DNA of 64,000 nt from positions 1,178,001 through 1,242,000 of the forward strand of contig BLLK01000058.1 in assembly GCA_021927905.1 (NCBI GenBank), written 5' to 3'. Source of the DNA: Chaetoceros tenuissimus (taxonomy: Eukaryota > Bacillariophyta > Thalassiosirophyceae > Chaetocerotales > Chaetocerotaceae). A program made the translations under genes and the position numbers. The notes beneath the pieces were generated by a model that saw only the letters and a program-made list of their open reading frames with translations, had not been told where the DNA came from and made no database searches. Positions 10,893-25,153 of this stretch are shown here, piece after piece (the first letter of the stretch is position 1; each line of letters starts with the position of its first letter).

Positions 10893-11462
10893 GATAGAAT
10901 CTTGTTGACTTTGCTGATTTTGTTTGGTCGTCTATGAGGTGAGATTGGCAATAGTATCTTTTGCCTTGTATCCTTTCGAATTACTACGATAGTAGCTAGT
11001 TTCTAGTATTGTAAGATAGGGTAATTGGAATTGCTTTCCTAATTCCTAATTCATATAGAGACCACATCAAATGAAACAAGAAGAAGAAATGAAAGATGAA
11101 CACATTTTCAACATGAAATGTCCAATGACGACAGGTCATTCTTCCTTCCCAACCCGACAAGGCAACATAACAGCGAAGCAATGGTATTCGTTAGCACAGT
11201 GCCGTGGTTCAACTCTCCCTAAAAATCTATACAAGTTGTACGAATGAACGCAATTCAGCAACGGTCTCTACTATCAAAGCAATCTCCACCACTACTACTA
11301 CTGCCCTCATCTTGATCTACTAGAAAGAACATCATCGTTCCTCTCATTCTTCTCTGGATCATCAAAGAAGTACAACGGCATCCATTGCAATTTTAGGATA
11401 AAAAGAGATTAGAATTTGAATTCATCGTGTATAGTTCCGTTTCCTCTTGTTTGCACTTTATC
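10893..11462. promoter_or_regulatory. Divergent intergenic region between Sar1-like and importin genes
   Basis: About 570 bp between divergent start codons; it presumably holds both promoters. I see no convincing gene, repeat or strong regulatory motif. Confidence 0.5.
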
Positions 11463-14400
11463 ATGTCGGATCTTACAACTACATTGCTCAACTGTCAGAG
11501 TCCTGGTACGTTACATGTGTTCTTCTTTTTCGTGGGTAGTACATGGCTGTGGAATGCCTTGTTCTCTCTGGAAAAAGAAATTCTTTATTCATGCATGCTT
11601 GGAATGGCAACGATGGAAAGGCACTGTAGATACATCATGCATATATTTACATCATCGACATGTCTTTGTTCTTTGCAAGAATGAGACTAGCCTTGATGAT
11701 GTATTTCATCCAGTCATTCATAAAAGCTTGAATAAAAGAATCAAGAGAGTTCAAGAGAATAATATTCCTTGCTGTTTCTAGTTGATATCAACATGGCTAC
11801 TCGATATATTGCATTTTTTATATTTTACATGTCTCACACTTTCTTTTCTTTTACCGCCATTCTTTTTTGTTGCTCTGCTTTGATTCCTATCAACCCTGTC
11901 TCATCTACCATTGATAGACGTGACTATTCGTCAAAATGCAGAACAGACACTCAAATCTGCAGAACAATCCAATTTCGCAGAATTTGCAAATGCACTCGCA
12001 CAAGAACTCGCTACAGAAGGAAAAGACTTGACCGTACGTCAATTGGCAGGAATTCACTTTAAAAATCTATTGGTGGCAAAGGAAGAATCTCTTCAACAAT
12101 CTAAACATCAAGCATGGATGAATATGGATGCTGCCATGAGATCTTCTGTCAAAGCTACTTTACTCGCAGCAATTCGATCCCCTGAGAATATTGCACGTCA
12201 TACTGCTGCTCAAGCATGTGCGGAAGTGGCTGCTGTTGAGTTGCCATACAAGCAATGGCCAGAGTTTCTACCTACCTTGATGGAAAATGTCACCTCGAAT
12301 GATCAGCCAGATGCTGTCAAGATTTCGACTCTTGAATGTCTTGGTTTCTCATGTGATCGTATTGCACAACTTGAAACTGTGGATATTGACCCAGCTACTA
12401 CCGATGGAATGTTGACTGCGATTGTGGATGGAATTAGAGCTGATCGTCCTGATCCTATTCGATTGTCGGCTGCTACTGCTCTTCGTAACTCACTCTTGTT
12501 TACCCGTAAAAATATGGAAACCAAGGCTGAACGTGATATGATTCTACAGGCAATTTGTGAAGCGACCCAATCGGCTGATGCAAAAGTTCGTGAAGCGGCA
12601 TATGAATGTATTTGTCAAATTGCATATCAATACTATGATAAATTGGCAGATTACATGGTTACACTTTTTAACCTTACCACTACTGCTATCAAAGAGGATG
12701 CTGAAAATGTTGCACTTCAAGCGATTGAGTTTTGGAGTACCCTTTGTGAAGAGGAAATAGACTTGATTGAAGAGCAATACCATTGTCAAATGTCCAACAT
12801 TCCAGTTACTAGACAATGCATGAGTTATGTCAAGGGTGCTTTGGAAACTCTTGGACCACTTTTGACAATTACCTTGACCAAGCAGGATGAAGATTACAAC
12901 TCCGATGACGATGTTTGGGGTATTGCCATGGCTGCGGCGACATGTCTTAAGTTGGTCTCACAGACTGTAGAAGATGATGTTGTTGGTGTCGTGTTCCCTT
13001 TTGTTCAGCAACACATCAAGAGTGAAAACTGGAGATTCCGTGAAGCAGCAACCATGGCTTTCAGTAGTATCTTGGATGGACCAAGCTCAGAGACTATTGG
13101 GCCATATGTCAATCAGAGTATTCCTATCCTTTTGCAGGCATTATCGGATCAACATGATATGGTGAAGGATACCAGTGCATGGACTATTGGAAAAATCTGT
13201 GAGCTTCATGTGAGAGCTATCCCACATGAGACTTTCCCAACCTTGGTAGAAGGGTTGATGTCCAAGCTTCTGACTGAGAATCCATCCATTTCTTCACAAT
13301 CTGCTTATGCGATCCATAATCTTGCTCTTGCATTTGCAGATGATGATCAGGCTGAAAAGAGTGGATCCAATGCTCTATCACCATACATGGGACCATTGCT
13401 TCAGACATTGCTTCAAGTTACTGATCGTGAAGATGCTGATGATAACAATCTCCGTTTTTCTGCATTCGAGGCTATTTCTGCTTTGATTCAATATTCAGCT
13501 CCAGATTGTTCTCCGATGCTTCAGGAACTTCTCCCAGTCATTGTGCAGCGTCTTAATGCAACTTTCTCTGTTTCTGCTCTTACCAACGAAGATAAGGAAA
13601 GAAATGAAGGAGTACAAGGTCTTTTGTGTGGATTGATTCAGGTACTTGTCCTCAAGATCGATGCACAATTCATCCCACCTCATGCAGACAGCATTATGCA
13701 AAATCTGTTGCAAGTACTTCAGGTTAAGAACGCTACATGTCACGAGGAGGCGTTTAGTGCAACTTCTGCAGTGTGTGACAAGATGGAATCAGAATTCAAG
13801 AAATACTTGCCAGCTCTTGCTCCGTTCTTGGTAATGGGACTCAAGAACTTCCAAGCATACCATGTATGTTCCATCGCTGTTGGTCTCGTGGGAGATATTG
13901 CTCGAGCTATCGAGAAGGAGATTTTGCCATACTGTAATGACATTATGACTGCTCTTGTAGAATCACTTCAAAATCAAAACTTGCACCGTAGTGTCAAGCC
14001 GCCTGTGCTTTCATGTTTCGGAGACATCGCTCTCGCAGTAGCTGAAGGGTTCGAACCATACCTCCAAGTTTCAATGATGATGCTTATGCAAGCTTCCCAA
14101 ACTACAATGCCAGATGACGATGAAGAGATTATCGATTTCATCAACCAACTCCGTGAAGGAGTATTGGAAGCCTTTACAGGTATCATCCAAGGACTGAAGG
14201 ATGGTGGACGTGTAGATTTATTCCAAGTTTATTTACCAACCATTATGCAATTCCTTCAAACCCTTTCGGCTGAAGAGAATAAAGACTATGAAGTTTTGAG
14301 TAAGGCAGCTGGTCTTCTAGGAGATATCGCATCTGCTATGGGACCACCTGTCAAGCCTCAATTATCAAATCCATTTGTAATTGCGCTTCTTTCGGATACT

Positions 14401-14475
14401 TACCAAAATGGTGATGAAACTACTAAAGAAACATGCAATTGGGCAAGGGGAGTTATTGAACAAGTATGTCGATAG
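11463..14475 (+). CDS. Importin subunit beta-1 (karyopherin beta), 866 aa
   Basis: A short first exon (11463-11505, beginning MSDLTTTLLNCQSP) joins a long second exon (11918-14475) through a 412-nt intron (cctg|gtacgt ... ttgatag|acgtg). The join creates Asp and leads straight into VTIRQNAEQTLKSAEQ, the conserved importin-beta N-terminus. The rest is HEAT-repeat helices throughout, with an acidic loop near residue 340 (DEDYNSDDDVWG) typical of importin beta-1. It carries importin-alpha and cargo through nuclear pores under Ran control. The length of 866 residues matches the family (about 870). The intron is the longest simple one in the window; its start and end are well supported by the N-terminal match. 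Confidence 0.95.
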
Positions 14476-14899
14476 ATTCGACGAGGAACAGTGCATATAT
14501 GATTGATGTCGCAGAAGCAAATTCTTGGAATTTTGAATAGGAGGCATGAATGATGTATGTACCACCAGATCTTGAGGAGGTCAAATATGAATAACTTATC
14601 TTTGATTGCTCAACATCTGCTATCCCTTTCTTCCAAAAACTATACCAGAGATCAAGACATGAAACGTGATGACATTAGATATCATGACGTATCATCTCTT
14701 TCTCTTAGAATAAAGCTATTTAACATTATAATTAGAACTTTTAATCACTATATCTCAATGAAAATTGTCTACATGGACAGATAAGTGCATCTTTTCTTAC
14801 AGTACTGGGGACTTTTTATGGTACGCATGATTATTCTTTCCTTCTGAAACTTGAAGCATCAAACTCATTTTTATCATATTTTCCTACTAAAATCTATAG
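14476..14899. other. Intergenic stretch
   Basis: About 420 bp between importin beta and the transporter relic. AT-rich; I see no gene or repeat. The last bases (ctatag at 14894-14899) resemble a 3' splice site belonging to the relic. Confidence 0.5.
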
Positions 14900-15639
14900 G
14901 GAGTTTTTCGAGTTGATACCACAGGAGCTACTTTTTACAACCGTCATCTCATTTAGCGTCATTTGCGTCTTTGTTGTATTTTTCATTCCAAACTTTGTTG
15001 CTATTATATCAGTGATACCTACTGTGGCAATGATTTACGTCGATATTCTAGGCTTAATGCAATAGAACAGTGAGTAGTTGGTTTGTCTACAATGCCACTG
15101 CTGATTCTTCTTCCAAACTTTTTCAGGTAATTTATGTGATTTTCTTCAGCTTTGTAGCTCTCTCGTTAACACATGGACTGATTTTAGTGCCTGCGATTCT
15201 TGTCTTCTTCGACAAGACGCACAATGGCAATGTCCAAACAGTAGAAGATGCGAAATATGAGTCCAACGATGGAAGTAAAGGCTCTACAGATGGCATGAAA
15301 TATGACTTAGGAAGAGATGATACCTCATTGGATAGCTTCGGAGGCAAAGTTGAATCCAATGATGGAAGTAAAGGCTCTTCAGATGGTATGAAATATGACT
15401 TAGGAAGAGATGATACCTCATTGGATAGCTTCGGAGGCAAAGCTGAATCCAATGATGGATGTAAAGGCTCTACAGATGGCATGAAATATGATTTAGGAAG
15501 AGACTGTATCTTTTTTGACACTGATCTTGCTAGTGACGTTGAAATTTCGTCGAGATCTGATTCCAGTGATTTAAGTGATGGATCTAGTTTTTATGCATAT
15601 GCTTCAAGTGACGAAGGTAATGATGAGGGTGTTTGTTAG
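14900..15639 (+). pseudogene. Remnant of a Patched/RND-type sterol-sensing transporter with a repeated tail
   Basis: 14900-15064 reads REFFELIPQELLFTTVISF..., then a hydrophobic run ending VDILGLMQ and a stop; this matches the late membrane segments of Patched/NPC1-like RND proteins. The frame reopens at 15070 and, at about 15115-15210, gives SSKLFQVIYVIFF and LSLTHGLILVPAILVFF, which is the last membrane segment of the same family. The roughly 60-70 residues that should lie between them are missing and stops intervene, so a deletion has destroyed the transporter. The cytoplasmic tail that follows is intact and contains 2.7 copies of a 31-residue repeat. Expression of the tail alone from an internal start is possible but unsupported. 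Confidence 0.6.
15259..15510 (+). repeat. 93-bp tandem repeat, 2.7 copies
   Basis: Units begin at 15259, 15352 and 15445, each coding a 31-residue acidic Ser/Gly/Asp unit (ESNDGSKG...KYDLGRDD). Copies differ at few bases, so the expansion is young relative to the host gene. Confidence 0.9.
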
Positions 15640-15747
15640 ACTAACAAAGGAAAGTACATATGCATGTTACTACAATAGCAAATGTCAATTTCCATTTTGC
15701 TTATTAAATCTAAATGTTTCAAGCGAGCATATTTTTTATTGATTCCT

Positions 15748-17256
15748 TCAGCGCACAATCTCTCCATACAAAAAATCTAATCGACGTCGAATCTTTGCAT
15801 CAATTTTCTTTGCATCTTGTCGAGATACAGGGGAATAGCTGGAATCTAAATCTTTTGGTTTTCTGTAAATAAATTTATATCGTTGAGAACGACGTCCAGT
15901 TTCAGGATGCTCATAAACATCACCCAATATTTGTACTTCGCATTTAGGCTGATGCATTTCAATTTGTGCACATCCATCGCTTGCAATTTTCTGTAAAACT
16001 TCCAACATTGAGGCTTTGTCCATTTTTATTGAGTTATCAAAACTTCCCTCCAAATGAGGATTGTCGAGCCATATAGAAATAACAAGTGAATGTGAAAAGT
16101 GATTTGGTATTTCTTGCACAAATCTTGCATTAGACTTTTCTTTTCCACTGATTTTATTGCATTGTGATATGCTCTTTTCGTCATCTGCGAGGGGGATCTG
16201 TAAATCCACCTTCTGTGTAAGAGGTTGGCGCTCGAAGAAACTGGATGGCTGGGATAGAGACTTGTCACGATTTCTAAATGAGGTATCATTTTTTCTTTCT
16301 GCCATCATCAAACGATTTCTTGCTGTAAAAATATCTGGAAGCATGACTTCTTCTACATCATATCCTGCATTTTCCAACGTCTTCAATCTAACATTATCAA
16401 GAACGTCTGCAACTGCAATGCTTGGTGAATCATCCCTGTTCAAATGTTTCTTCTTTTCGTCCACTAAAGCTACAATCTGGCTAATATCCATCCCTAATAA
16501 ATCGTGAGGTCGATATCCTTTTCTTTCTTGTATAGTATGACAACAAGGGACGACTGCTAATGGAACACGACCATCTGAATTTGTATGTCGATTCTTGAAA
16601 TCACCAATTGCTAATTCAATCAAATAATCTGTCAATGTCCCACAAGCATGTACAGATGAAATCAAGCATGAAGGATGTGGTATCACCGATGATAAGTCTG
16701 ATTGAACATATGTCCATCTAGATTCCAGATCAGGATAATGATTTATCATGGCATTGGCAATTTTCTCCGCAGAAGGAGGCATTCGTCGATCCACACAAAT
16801 CGCAGTTCGCGGTTTTAGTTTCTCAGATATGTTACTCCCTTCACATTCCTTATAGTCCAAAACAAGAAGGAACCAAGATAGTAAACCGTGACCAGCTGCC
16901 AAATCTGCTACCCGTCTCATGTGTCGAAACTTTTCATGTATATGCAATGCAGCGGAATATGTTTCAAACAATTCTTTACGAGGAACAACACCTGTTTCAC
17001 AAAGAATGACTGCAAGTTCATCAAACAAAACTCTTTGCTTGTCATTTTCTTGACTATATTCATTTTGGAATAAACTTTGATGTCTTCTCTTCAGTTTCCC
17101 GCGAGGTCGTCGATCCATCGACAATTCTTTGATGGCAGGATGTTGAACAATATCATCAACGAGAGTAGGTGGTGATAATGAAGACAAGGAAGTAGATAGA
17201 GCTTGAAGCCTTGATGGCATCAGTAAAACTAGTGCACTGACTGATGCAAATTTCAT
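15748..17256 (-). CDS. SAM-dependent methyltransferase joined to an FDX-ACB domain, 502 aa
   Basis: A single exon with a hydrophobic N-terminus (residues 3-20), a possible organelle or secretory presequence. Residues 110-240 form a Rossmann methyltransferase: motif I VADLAAGHG (116-124), HACGTLTD (203-210) and VPCCH (236-240), a pattern seen in GSTCD-like/Methyltransf_32 proteins. The C-terminal 110 residues (about 392-502) look like a ferredoxin-fold anticodon-binding domain, with HPETGRRSQRYKFIYR and a final helix resembling the end of phenylalanyl-tRNA synthetase. Human FDXACB1 also joins a methyltransferase to FDX-ACB, so a tRNA substrate is plausible; that is inference. It lies tail-to-tail with the transporter relic. 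Confidence 0.8.
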   Translation of the reverse strand: MKFASVSALVLLMPSRLQALSTSLSSLSPPTLVDDIVQHPAIKELSMDRRPRGKLKRRHQSLFQNEYSQENDKQRVLFDELAVILCETGVVPRKELFETYSAALHIHEKFRHMRRVADLAAGHGLLSWFLLVLDYKECEGSNISEKLKPRTAICVDRRMPPSAEKIANAMINHYPDLESRWTYVQSDLSSVIPHPSCLISSVHACGTLTDYLIELAIGDFKNRHTNSDGRVPLAVVPCCHTIQERKGYRPHDLLGMDISQIVALVDEKKKHLNRDDSPSIAVADVLDNVRLKTLENAGYDVEEVMLPDIFTARNRLMMAERKNDTSFRNRDKSLSQPSSFFERQPLTQKVDLQIPLADDEKSISQCNKISGKEKSNARFVQEIPNHFSHSLVISIWLDNPHLEGSFDNSIKMDKASMLEVLQKIASDGCAQIEMHQPKCEVQILGDVYEHPETGRRSQRYKFIYRKPKDLDSSYSPVSRQDAKKIDAKIRRRLDFLYGEIVR

Positions 17257-18050
17257 GGTGACAATTCTTTATGAGTTCGTGTATCTATATTTAAAATTCG
17301 TTGTTGTCTCCCTATCTCGATTGACCAAGTCTAATTGAATCAAAAATGGTTGGAAAACAGGAAAAGAAAAAGAAGTTGAAATGTTGTGATGGACCAGAAT
17401 CGTCTGTCATCGTAAGTGACTTCCAATTTTTTCAATTTTTTTAGAGGAATGGACTATATAACTATCTCTTGATTGATGTATATTCAATCAAATGAAAGAA
17501 CTAAATATACAAATGCAGTAAAGATTATAAAAATAGCATCATCACTGTATCTCCTAGTTTTTTTAGATAGATATGATTTGTTCGTAGTTCCTTCAGCTGA
17601 CACTTCTGACGTACTGTGTACTGTGCTTACATACAAGAACCACTGTACTGGCGACTACGTGACTAAGACGCATAAAAGCTCAATTCCAAGCTTATGCTTT
17701 GCAAACTTGTTTAGATATCTAATAAATATAATATATACACCTTCAAATTCAAATAGTTCATATTTCAAATTTGTATCAAAGGAAATTCCCTTCTTCAGTT
17801 CAAATTACTATGATTATTCAAAAATTCAAATTCCTGACCCGGAGGCCGAGAATGGTGACGTCTTGATTGGCTTCCGTTGGTAGTGTGCTAATTATTATAC
17901 CGATAGGACAAATTCTGCTTGTTCTGCATGAAGAACTGTCACCTCCTCGCAACGAATTCTTCTTCATTCTGCATGTTCCACTTGTTGATGCAGTCATAAA
18001 ATTCAAGAGCACATAAGTAAACACTATTCAAAACACTACTATTTCAAAAA
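17257..18050. other. Intergenic stretch, AT-rich
   Basis: About 790 bp. It contains a short ATG-led exon-like piece (17346-17415) ending in a good donor (gtaagt) but with no convincing partner exon, and an AT-rich frame around 17473-17883 of poor coding quality. Promoters for the genes on both sides must lie here. Confidence 0.5.
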
Positions 18051-18416
18051 ATGAGAAGAAGATCTGGCTCCATCACTCCAACCTACAGTACCGACCGTGA
18101 CCTCCTTCTTTCATCTTATCCAGGTGTAAAGGCAGTCTCTTCCATAGACGAGGTCAAGACCGCTGTGTCCAAGCTTGCTATATACGATGATGCAACCTTT
18201 CAAAGAAAAGTCCCACTCACTACTATTGAGGAATGGACTGAATTCGCATCTACATGCCACGACGAAGCTGAACCAGAGAAATATAATTTGGAGAAATGTC
18301 TAAAGAAGTGTTACTCCGCTGCATATTCTATGCCACCTAGCCCAAAATCTCTACTTATAAGGCCTCAGAAAAGCAAGGAGGAGGCAATGAGTTCACCTAG
18401 ACCATTGGCGATTTAA
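18051..18416 (+). CDS. Hypothetical small protein, 121 aa
   Basis: A single exon from ATG (with an A-rich upstream context, tcaaaaaatg) to TAA. I do not recognise the family. The N-terminus is basic (MRRRSGS), the middle (about 30-95) is predicted helical with four cysteines, three of them in CLKKCYSAAY and upstream THCDE-like context, and the C-terminus is basic and serine/proline-rich. Codon composition is less AT-rich than the flanks, which favours real coding. No signal peptide or membrane segment is evident. Confidence 0.6.
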   Translation: MRRRSGSITPTYSTDRDLLLSSYPGVKAVSSIDEVKTAVSKLAIYDDATFQRKVPLTTIEEWTEFASTCHDEAEPEKYNLEKCLKKCYSAAYSMPPSPKSLLIRPQKSKEEAMSSPRPLAI

Positions 18417-19204
18417 GCCTTGTCATACTGCTGAGTCCTGTACAGTACCATAGATCCTTTGTTCTTTACATCTATACCTAGCTAGACAAAAGTAAATCAA
18501 AAACTAGGGGGTGTCAAAACTAGAGAGTCTCTTTGTTTCAGAGAGTATTACCGATCGTTGTAATCATCACTGGGCATTAGATACTTTGTACTGCTATAAT
18601 ACATATTGATGTCAAACATGAGGGAAACAAAACAGTCCAGCAGATGAGTAGTTAATAATATATATAAATAGAATCATGTGAAGTAGTGACACCGCTCGGC
18701 GGTCTAATTAGTCTTTGAAAAGTAAAATTGGTTTTACACCATCAACAAGTGTGAGCCTTCAGAGCCCATGAAACTTTATAGATATAAATGAGGTAGAGAT
18801 TATTGGATCTAGAATCTAATTATTAGAAATGAACCTCATTATTTTTATTTAAAGGCTAGGGTGATGTCAAACTTTCAATTTACTCCAACGATGAAGAACA
18901 TTCACAGGTGTCAACTACCAGCAAACGGGAGGAAGTTGAAGTGGCTAGCTGCAAAAAGGAAAAGATATTCAAACTAGCTACACAAGAAAAATCTTTTGAT
19001 CTAGCTAGCTAGCCATGGAAGCAGAACCAATGAAAAAGATGAGACGAACGAAAAAAAAATTGTTCATTGATTTCACTCTTTCTAATGAAACTGTTTTGCA
19101 ACTCATAGGACCATCAAAGAAAGAATATATTTGCAAATCAGTCTTTTAGATATAGAACAAGAATACTTGGTTGGAAGGCAAAAAGAAGCATAACGAATAG
19201 TGAA
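18417..19204. other. Intergenic stretch
   Basis: About 790 bp of AT-rich DNA with some gctagct runs (around 18940-19015) and a small inverted repeat (accgctcggcggt, about 18691). No gene or RNA recognised. Confidence 0.5.
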
Positions 19205-22200
19205 ATGATTGCAAATAGATCACTGCAAAGAAGTACAAAACTGAGAAGTATCATATCGTCATCCTCATTTTCAATACCCAAACATAGAGCAAAGACAACA
19301 TCGATAATATTGCAAACAAGTCGAAATCACTTGTTTCATACCAAGGCATATTTTAAGGGATCAATATTTTCTTCAGACTTTGCTATACAAACATTTTCAA
19401 CAATATTTTCTTCAGACTTTGCTATACAAACATTTTCAACGATAGCCAATGATGATCACAAAGAAGGAGATGACAAGAACAAATTATCGCGAGGAAAAGA
19501 AGATTTTGAACAAATTCAAGAATATACATATGAAGAAAACTATGATGATGGCGAATTCGACGAATACGCTGATGAAGATGACGATGATTTTGAAATGGTA
19601 AATGTACAAATGACATCGTTCTCGATGGTACCAAATGAAGCCACGGAAACAGAAGTGAATGATCTCATTCATCGATATATTACATCACCTAGTACCGAAG
19701 GCGATGTTGAAATGACAAAAGAAGATTTACTGAGAATTAAACCATGTATAAAATTTCTTTCCGAGCGAGTGCAGAAATCTCAAAGGCGAAGTATCCAAGA
19801 TGTGGAACTTGCATTTCAGGATGCTACAAATGCTGAAAAGCTTTTGCAACTCTTGATAAAACACGCAAATTTTGCTTCAGGAGCAAATTCCAACGAAATT
19901 GCAATTAAATCTCTCGAGACAAATGATGAAGTGTATATTACACATATAGATGTTCATAATGTCATTGAGGCATATCGATATTCAGTCAAAAGGATAAGAT
20001 CAATTCTCAAGAAATATTTGAATAGGAAAAAGAATACAGAATACATGGGGAAAACGGTTCACTTCAGTCGAAGATTAGCTTGTAGGTGTATATATTCTAC
20101 CAATCACGCACTTGGTGTCCTGAAACAAATGGAAGAGATGTCTAAGCAATATCCTTATCTTTTACCTTCACAAGCTTCTTATGAGTCCACGCTCAGTCTG
20201 CTTGCCCTAGCATCGACGGAACTGAGTTTTCTACTGCGAAGTGAAGGTAAAGCTAGAGGGTATCTAGATTCCAATCATAGATTTGGTGTTCGGGATAAAA
20301 TCAACCCAAGATCTAGTTTGAATGATGATTATCCAGAGTTTGTAAATAATCCATGGGATGATCATACCCTCCTAAATAGCTATGGGTTGCTCACTGCTGC
20401 AAAGAAGGCTGATGAAGTCCTCGAGAACTTGGCAGAAATAGAAAAGACAGGCACTGGGAATGTCAAAGTAACAGCTGAAGCTGTAGAATATGCGCTGAGA
20501 GCATGGATTAAGATTATGATTAGGCCCAGGAGATTCATGGGATTTGTAAGCAGTGACAATGAGGTGCAGAGTGAGAAAGACAGAGAAGAGCTCAATGTAC
20601 CAAGGAAAGCAGAAGAATTATTATGGAAATTAATAGAAATGGTCAACCTTGAGGACGACAACAAAAAAACTAGACTGCATTCGTATATGTTCCGTGGTGT
20701 CATAAGCTCTTGGTCGTACAGTAATCATGTCGACGGAAAGTACGTTCAAATTTCTTTTTGTTTAATGTCTTTACTATGTGAAACTCACATTTTATTTGCC
20801 TAGTGAACACGCTGAGCGAGTACTGATCAAGATGGGGGAAATGTGGGAAAGTGGTGTCATACCCATAAATCCCACTTCAGATCTTTTCAATGCGGTGATT
20901 GGGAGTTGGGCAAGAAGAGCTCATGTCAATCCGCTCGTGATAACAGAAAGATGCGTTGCTTTAGCCAAGCATATGGAAAAAAATTCTGAAAATGAAGTTG
21001 AGAAAGGTAGACATTTGTTGACTATGAAACCATTGACTTATCAAACTGCATTTAGTGCATTCAAAAGTGCTTTACATGCAAAAGATCTAGAAGATTATGA
21101 AGAGATATTACATATCGCCAAGAATGCTGATCAATTTCTCCAATATCTAAACTGGAGAGCTAAAGAAGGAAGAGATGAGGCTACACCCACTTACAGCATG
21201 TATTCTACTGCATGTCAGTGGTATTCAAAAGCTATTACTGCTATTCACATGGGGCTTGAAAATGAGAGATCTATTCTCTCGGATGCAGGAGTTGAATTCA
21301 TTGGTTCGACTGATGACGAGATCGACGGGGTTCTTGAAGACGCGTTTTCTCGATTAAATGCTCTCATCGAAGATGTGGAGACAGGTGTTGTTGTTTCTGA
21401 GAACACACATCAAGCTACTGGAATGGATATTTATTCGCAAGTCTTGAGGGCCTGGGCTGGGGCACCATTGAACTCTCAAGCAGATGAAGAAGTGTCTAAA
21501 ATTTTAAAGAAAGTGATTTCTCTTCACAACGAAGGGAATCAATTCGCTAACCCCACATCTGAAATGTTTGAAATAGCAATCAAAGTCTTGGTTCGCAGTC
21601 GCAAACAAACAAAGATAGAAGAAGCGAGGGAACTCATGAAGAAACTCGAGGCATTGCATTTAGATGGAGTTCCAAATTGCAAACCAAGCATCGACCTTTA
21701 CCGATTGTTGATAGCATCTTTGGAAGACAACAAAGACATTCTTGAAGGAATGAGCAAGATATACGATTCGAACATTGTTGATGACTTGCAAGAAAAGTAT
21801 GGAGGAAATACCCTTAGCTTTCACGAATTGCTAGAACTATGGAAAGACTCTCCAGAAGATGCTGCAATTTGGGCGGAATCCACTCTATTTAAAGTCGTTG
21901 AGGAAGGCCCTACATCAGAATCGGCAGAATTGCTAAAAGCTAAAAATTTCAACGCAGTTGTCAAACTCTGGATTGAAGCAGACAAAATTGAACGGGCAGA
22001 AAACCTTGTTCAGTTTATGGAGAAGAGCGACTTGAATGGCACACAACCAGATGCTCTTAGTTACCATCTTTTGATGGGAGGATGGACTCGATCTGACCCT
22101 AGCACCGCGTATGAAAAGTCAATAAATGCACTTGAAAAAATAGAATTCCCTTCTAGTGTGTCTTATACCCTTGTTCTTGAGGCATTGATTAATTCCAACA

Positions 22201-22853
22201 AAGATGATGGAATCGAGGAGGCGGAAAAAATGTACAAAGGCCTTAACTCAAACAAAGATGAAAACGGCATCTGGCCAAATAGCGCCATGGGCAACAAAAT
22301 TTTGGAAGGTAAGACACTTATAACTTATCCATGCTCTTAATCTTGGTGCTTCTATGCTCATAACTTTTCAATTTTAGGATGGAAGAATAGTACAGACCCC
22401 GATAAAAGTGTAAAAGCTCGAAATTTGTTAGATTGGATGATGGAAGAATACAAAAAAGGTAATCAATACGTGAAGCCGAACATGACGTCTTACTACACTG
22501 TAATGGTTGCATGTATTCATAGAACAAGGGGATTAACTGGGGTAGAGAAGCGTCGTAACTTTGAGATTCTTCGGAAGACGTTCAATGAATTGCATGCTCC
22601 CCAAGTTTTTGTCTATCAAATTATGTTTTCCGGAATTCATCGGCTTCTAAAAGGAAAGGAGCAACAATATTTTCTTCGAAGAGTATTCAAGAAGTGCTGT
22701 TCTGACGGTTTTGTCAAAGAATCTTTTTTCGAAACATTCATTAAGCTTGCAACCGAAGAATCAAAGCTGAAAGTTTTCAATAATTGTCCCTACTCCAAGT
22801 ATGAGGATATACCAAAAACATGGAAAATCAAATGCTCTGCTCAATTAGAATAA
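19205..22853 (+). CDS. PPR-like organelle RNA-binding protein, 1,171 aa
   Basis: Three exons, 19205-20739, 20804-22308 and 22378-22853, join through 64-nt and 69-nt GT-AG introns with the frame kept at both junctions. The N-terminus is basic, Ser/Thr-rich and without acidic residues (RSLQRSTKLRSIISSSSF), as in mitochondrial presequences. An acidic linker follows, then helical-pair repeats of pentatricopeptide type to the C-terminus (for example about residues 900-1000, with DALSYHLLMGGW and SSVSYTLVLEALINS about 35-40 residues apart). Such proteins bind organelle RNA and act in processing or translation. The presequence contains a perfect 13-residue tandem duplication. Which transcript it serves cannot be told. 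Confidence 0.8.
19362..19439 (+). repeat. Perfect 39-bp tandem duplication in the presequence
   Basis: Two identical 39-bp units, 19362-19400 and 19401-19439, each coding a 13-residue segment (IFSSDFAIQTFST in one phase). It keeps the frame and lies in the mitochondrial-type leader. Confidence 0.95.
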
Positions 22854-22982
22854 GCTATTTTACAAATATTTTTCTTTTTACTATCATGTAGAAAACACAT
22901 TTCGAGAAGAACGCGTAAGCTTATTCATATTCCTATTGCAAAATTAACCCCTTTTACAGACTATATCATGTTCATAAATATT

Positions 22983-25153
<2,171 letters not shown>

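Noticed and set aside
11506-11917. Small open frames inside the importin intron
   Set aside because: They overlap one another, have no protein-like features, and the intron boundaries are fixed by the importin N-terminal match.
14036-14060. A ggttcgaacc-like T-arm sequence suggesting a tRNA
   Set aside because: It is coding sequence of importin beta and no cloverleaf can be drawn around it.
17346-17440. A short exon-like piece (MVGKQEKKKKLKCCDGPESSVI) ending in gtaagt
   Set aside because: The nearest acceptor would leave a 33-nt intron and a 38-residue product; no convincing second exon was found.
17473-17883. A 136-codon + strand frame
   Set aside because: AT-driven composition, no recognisable feature, and no supporting context.
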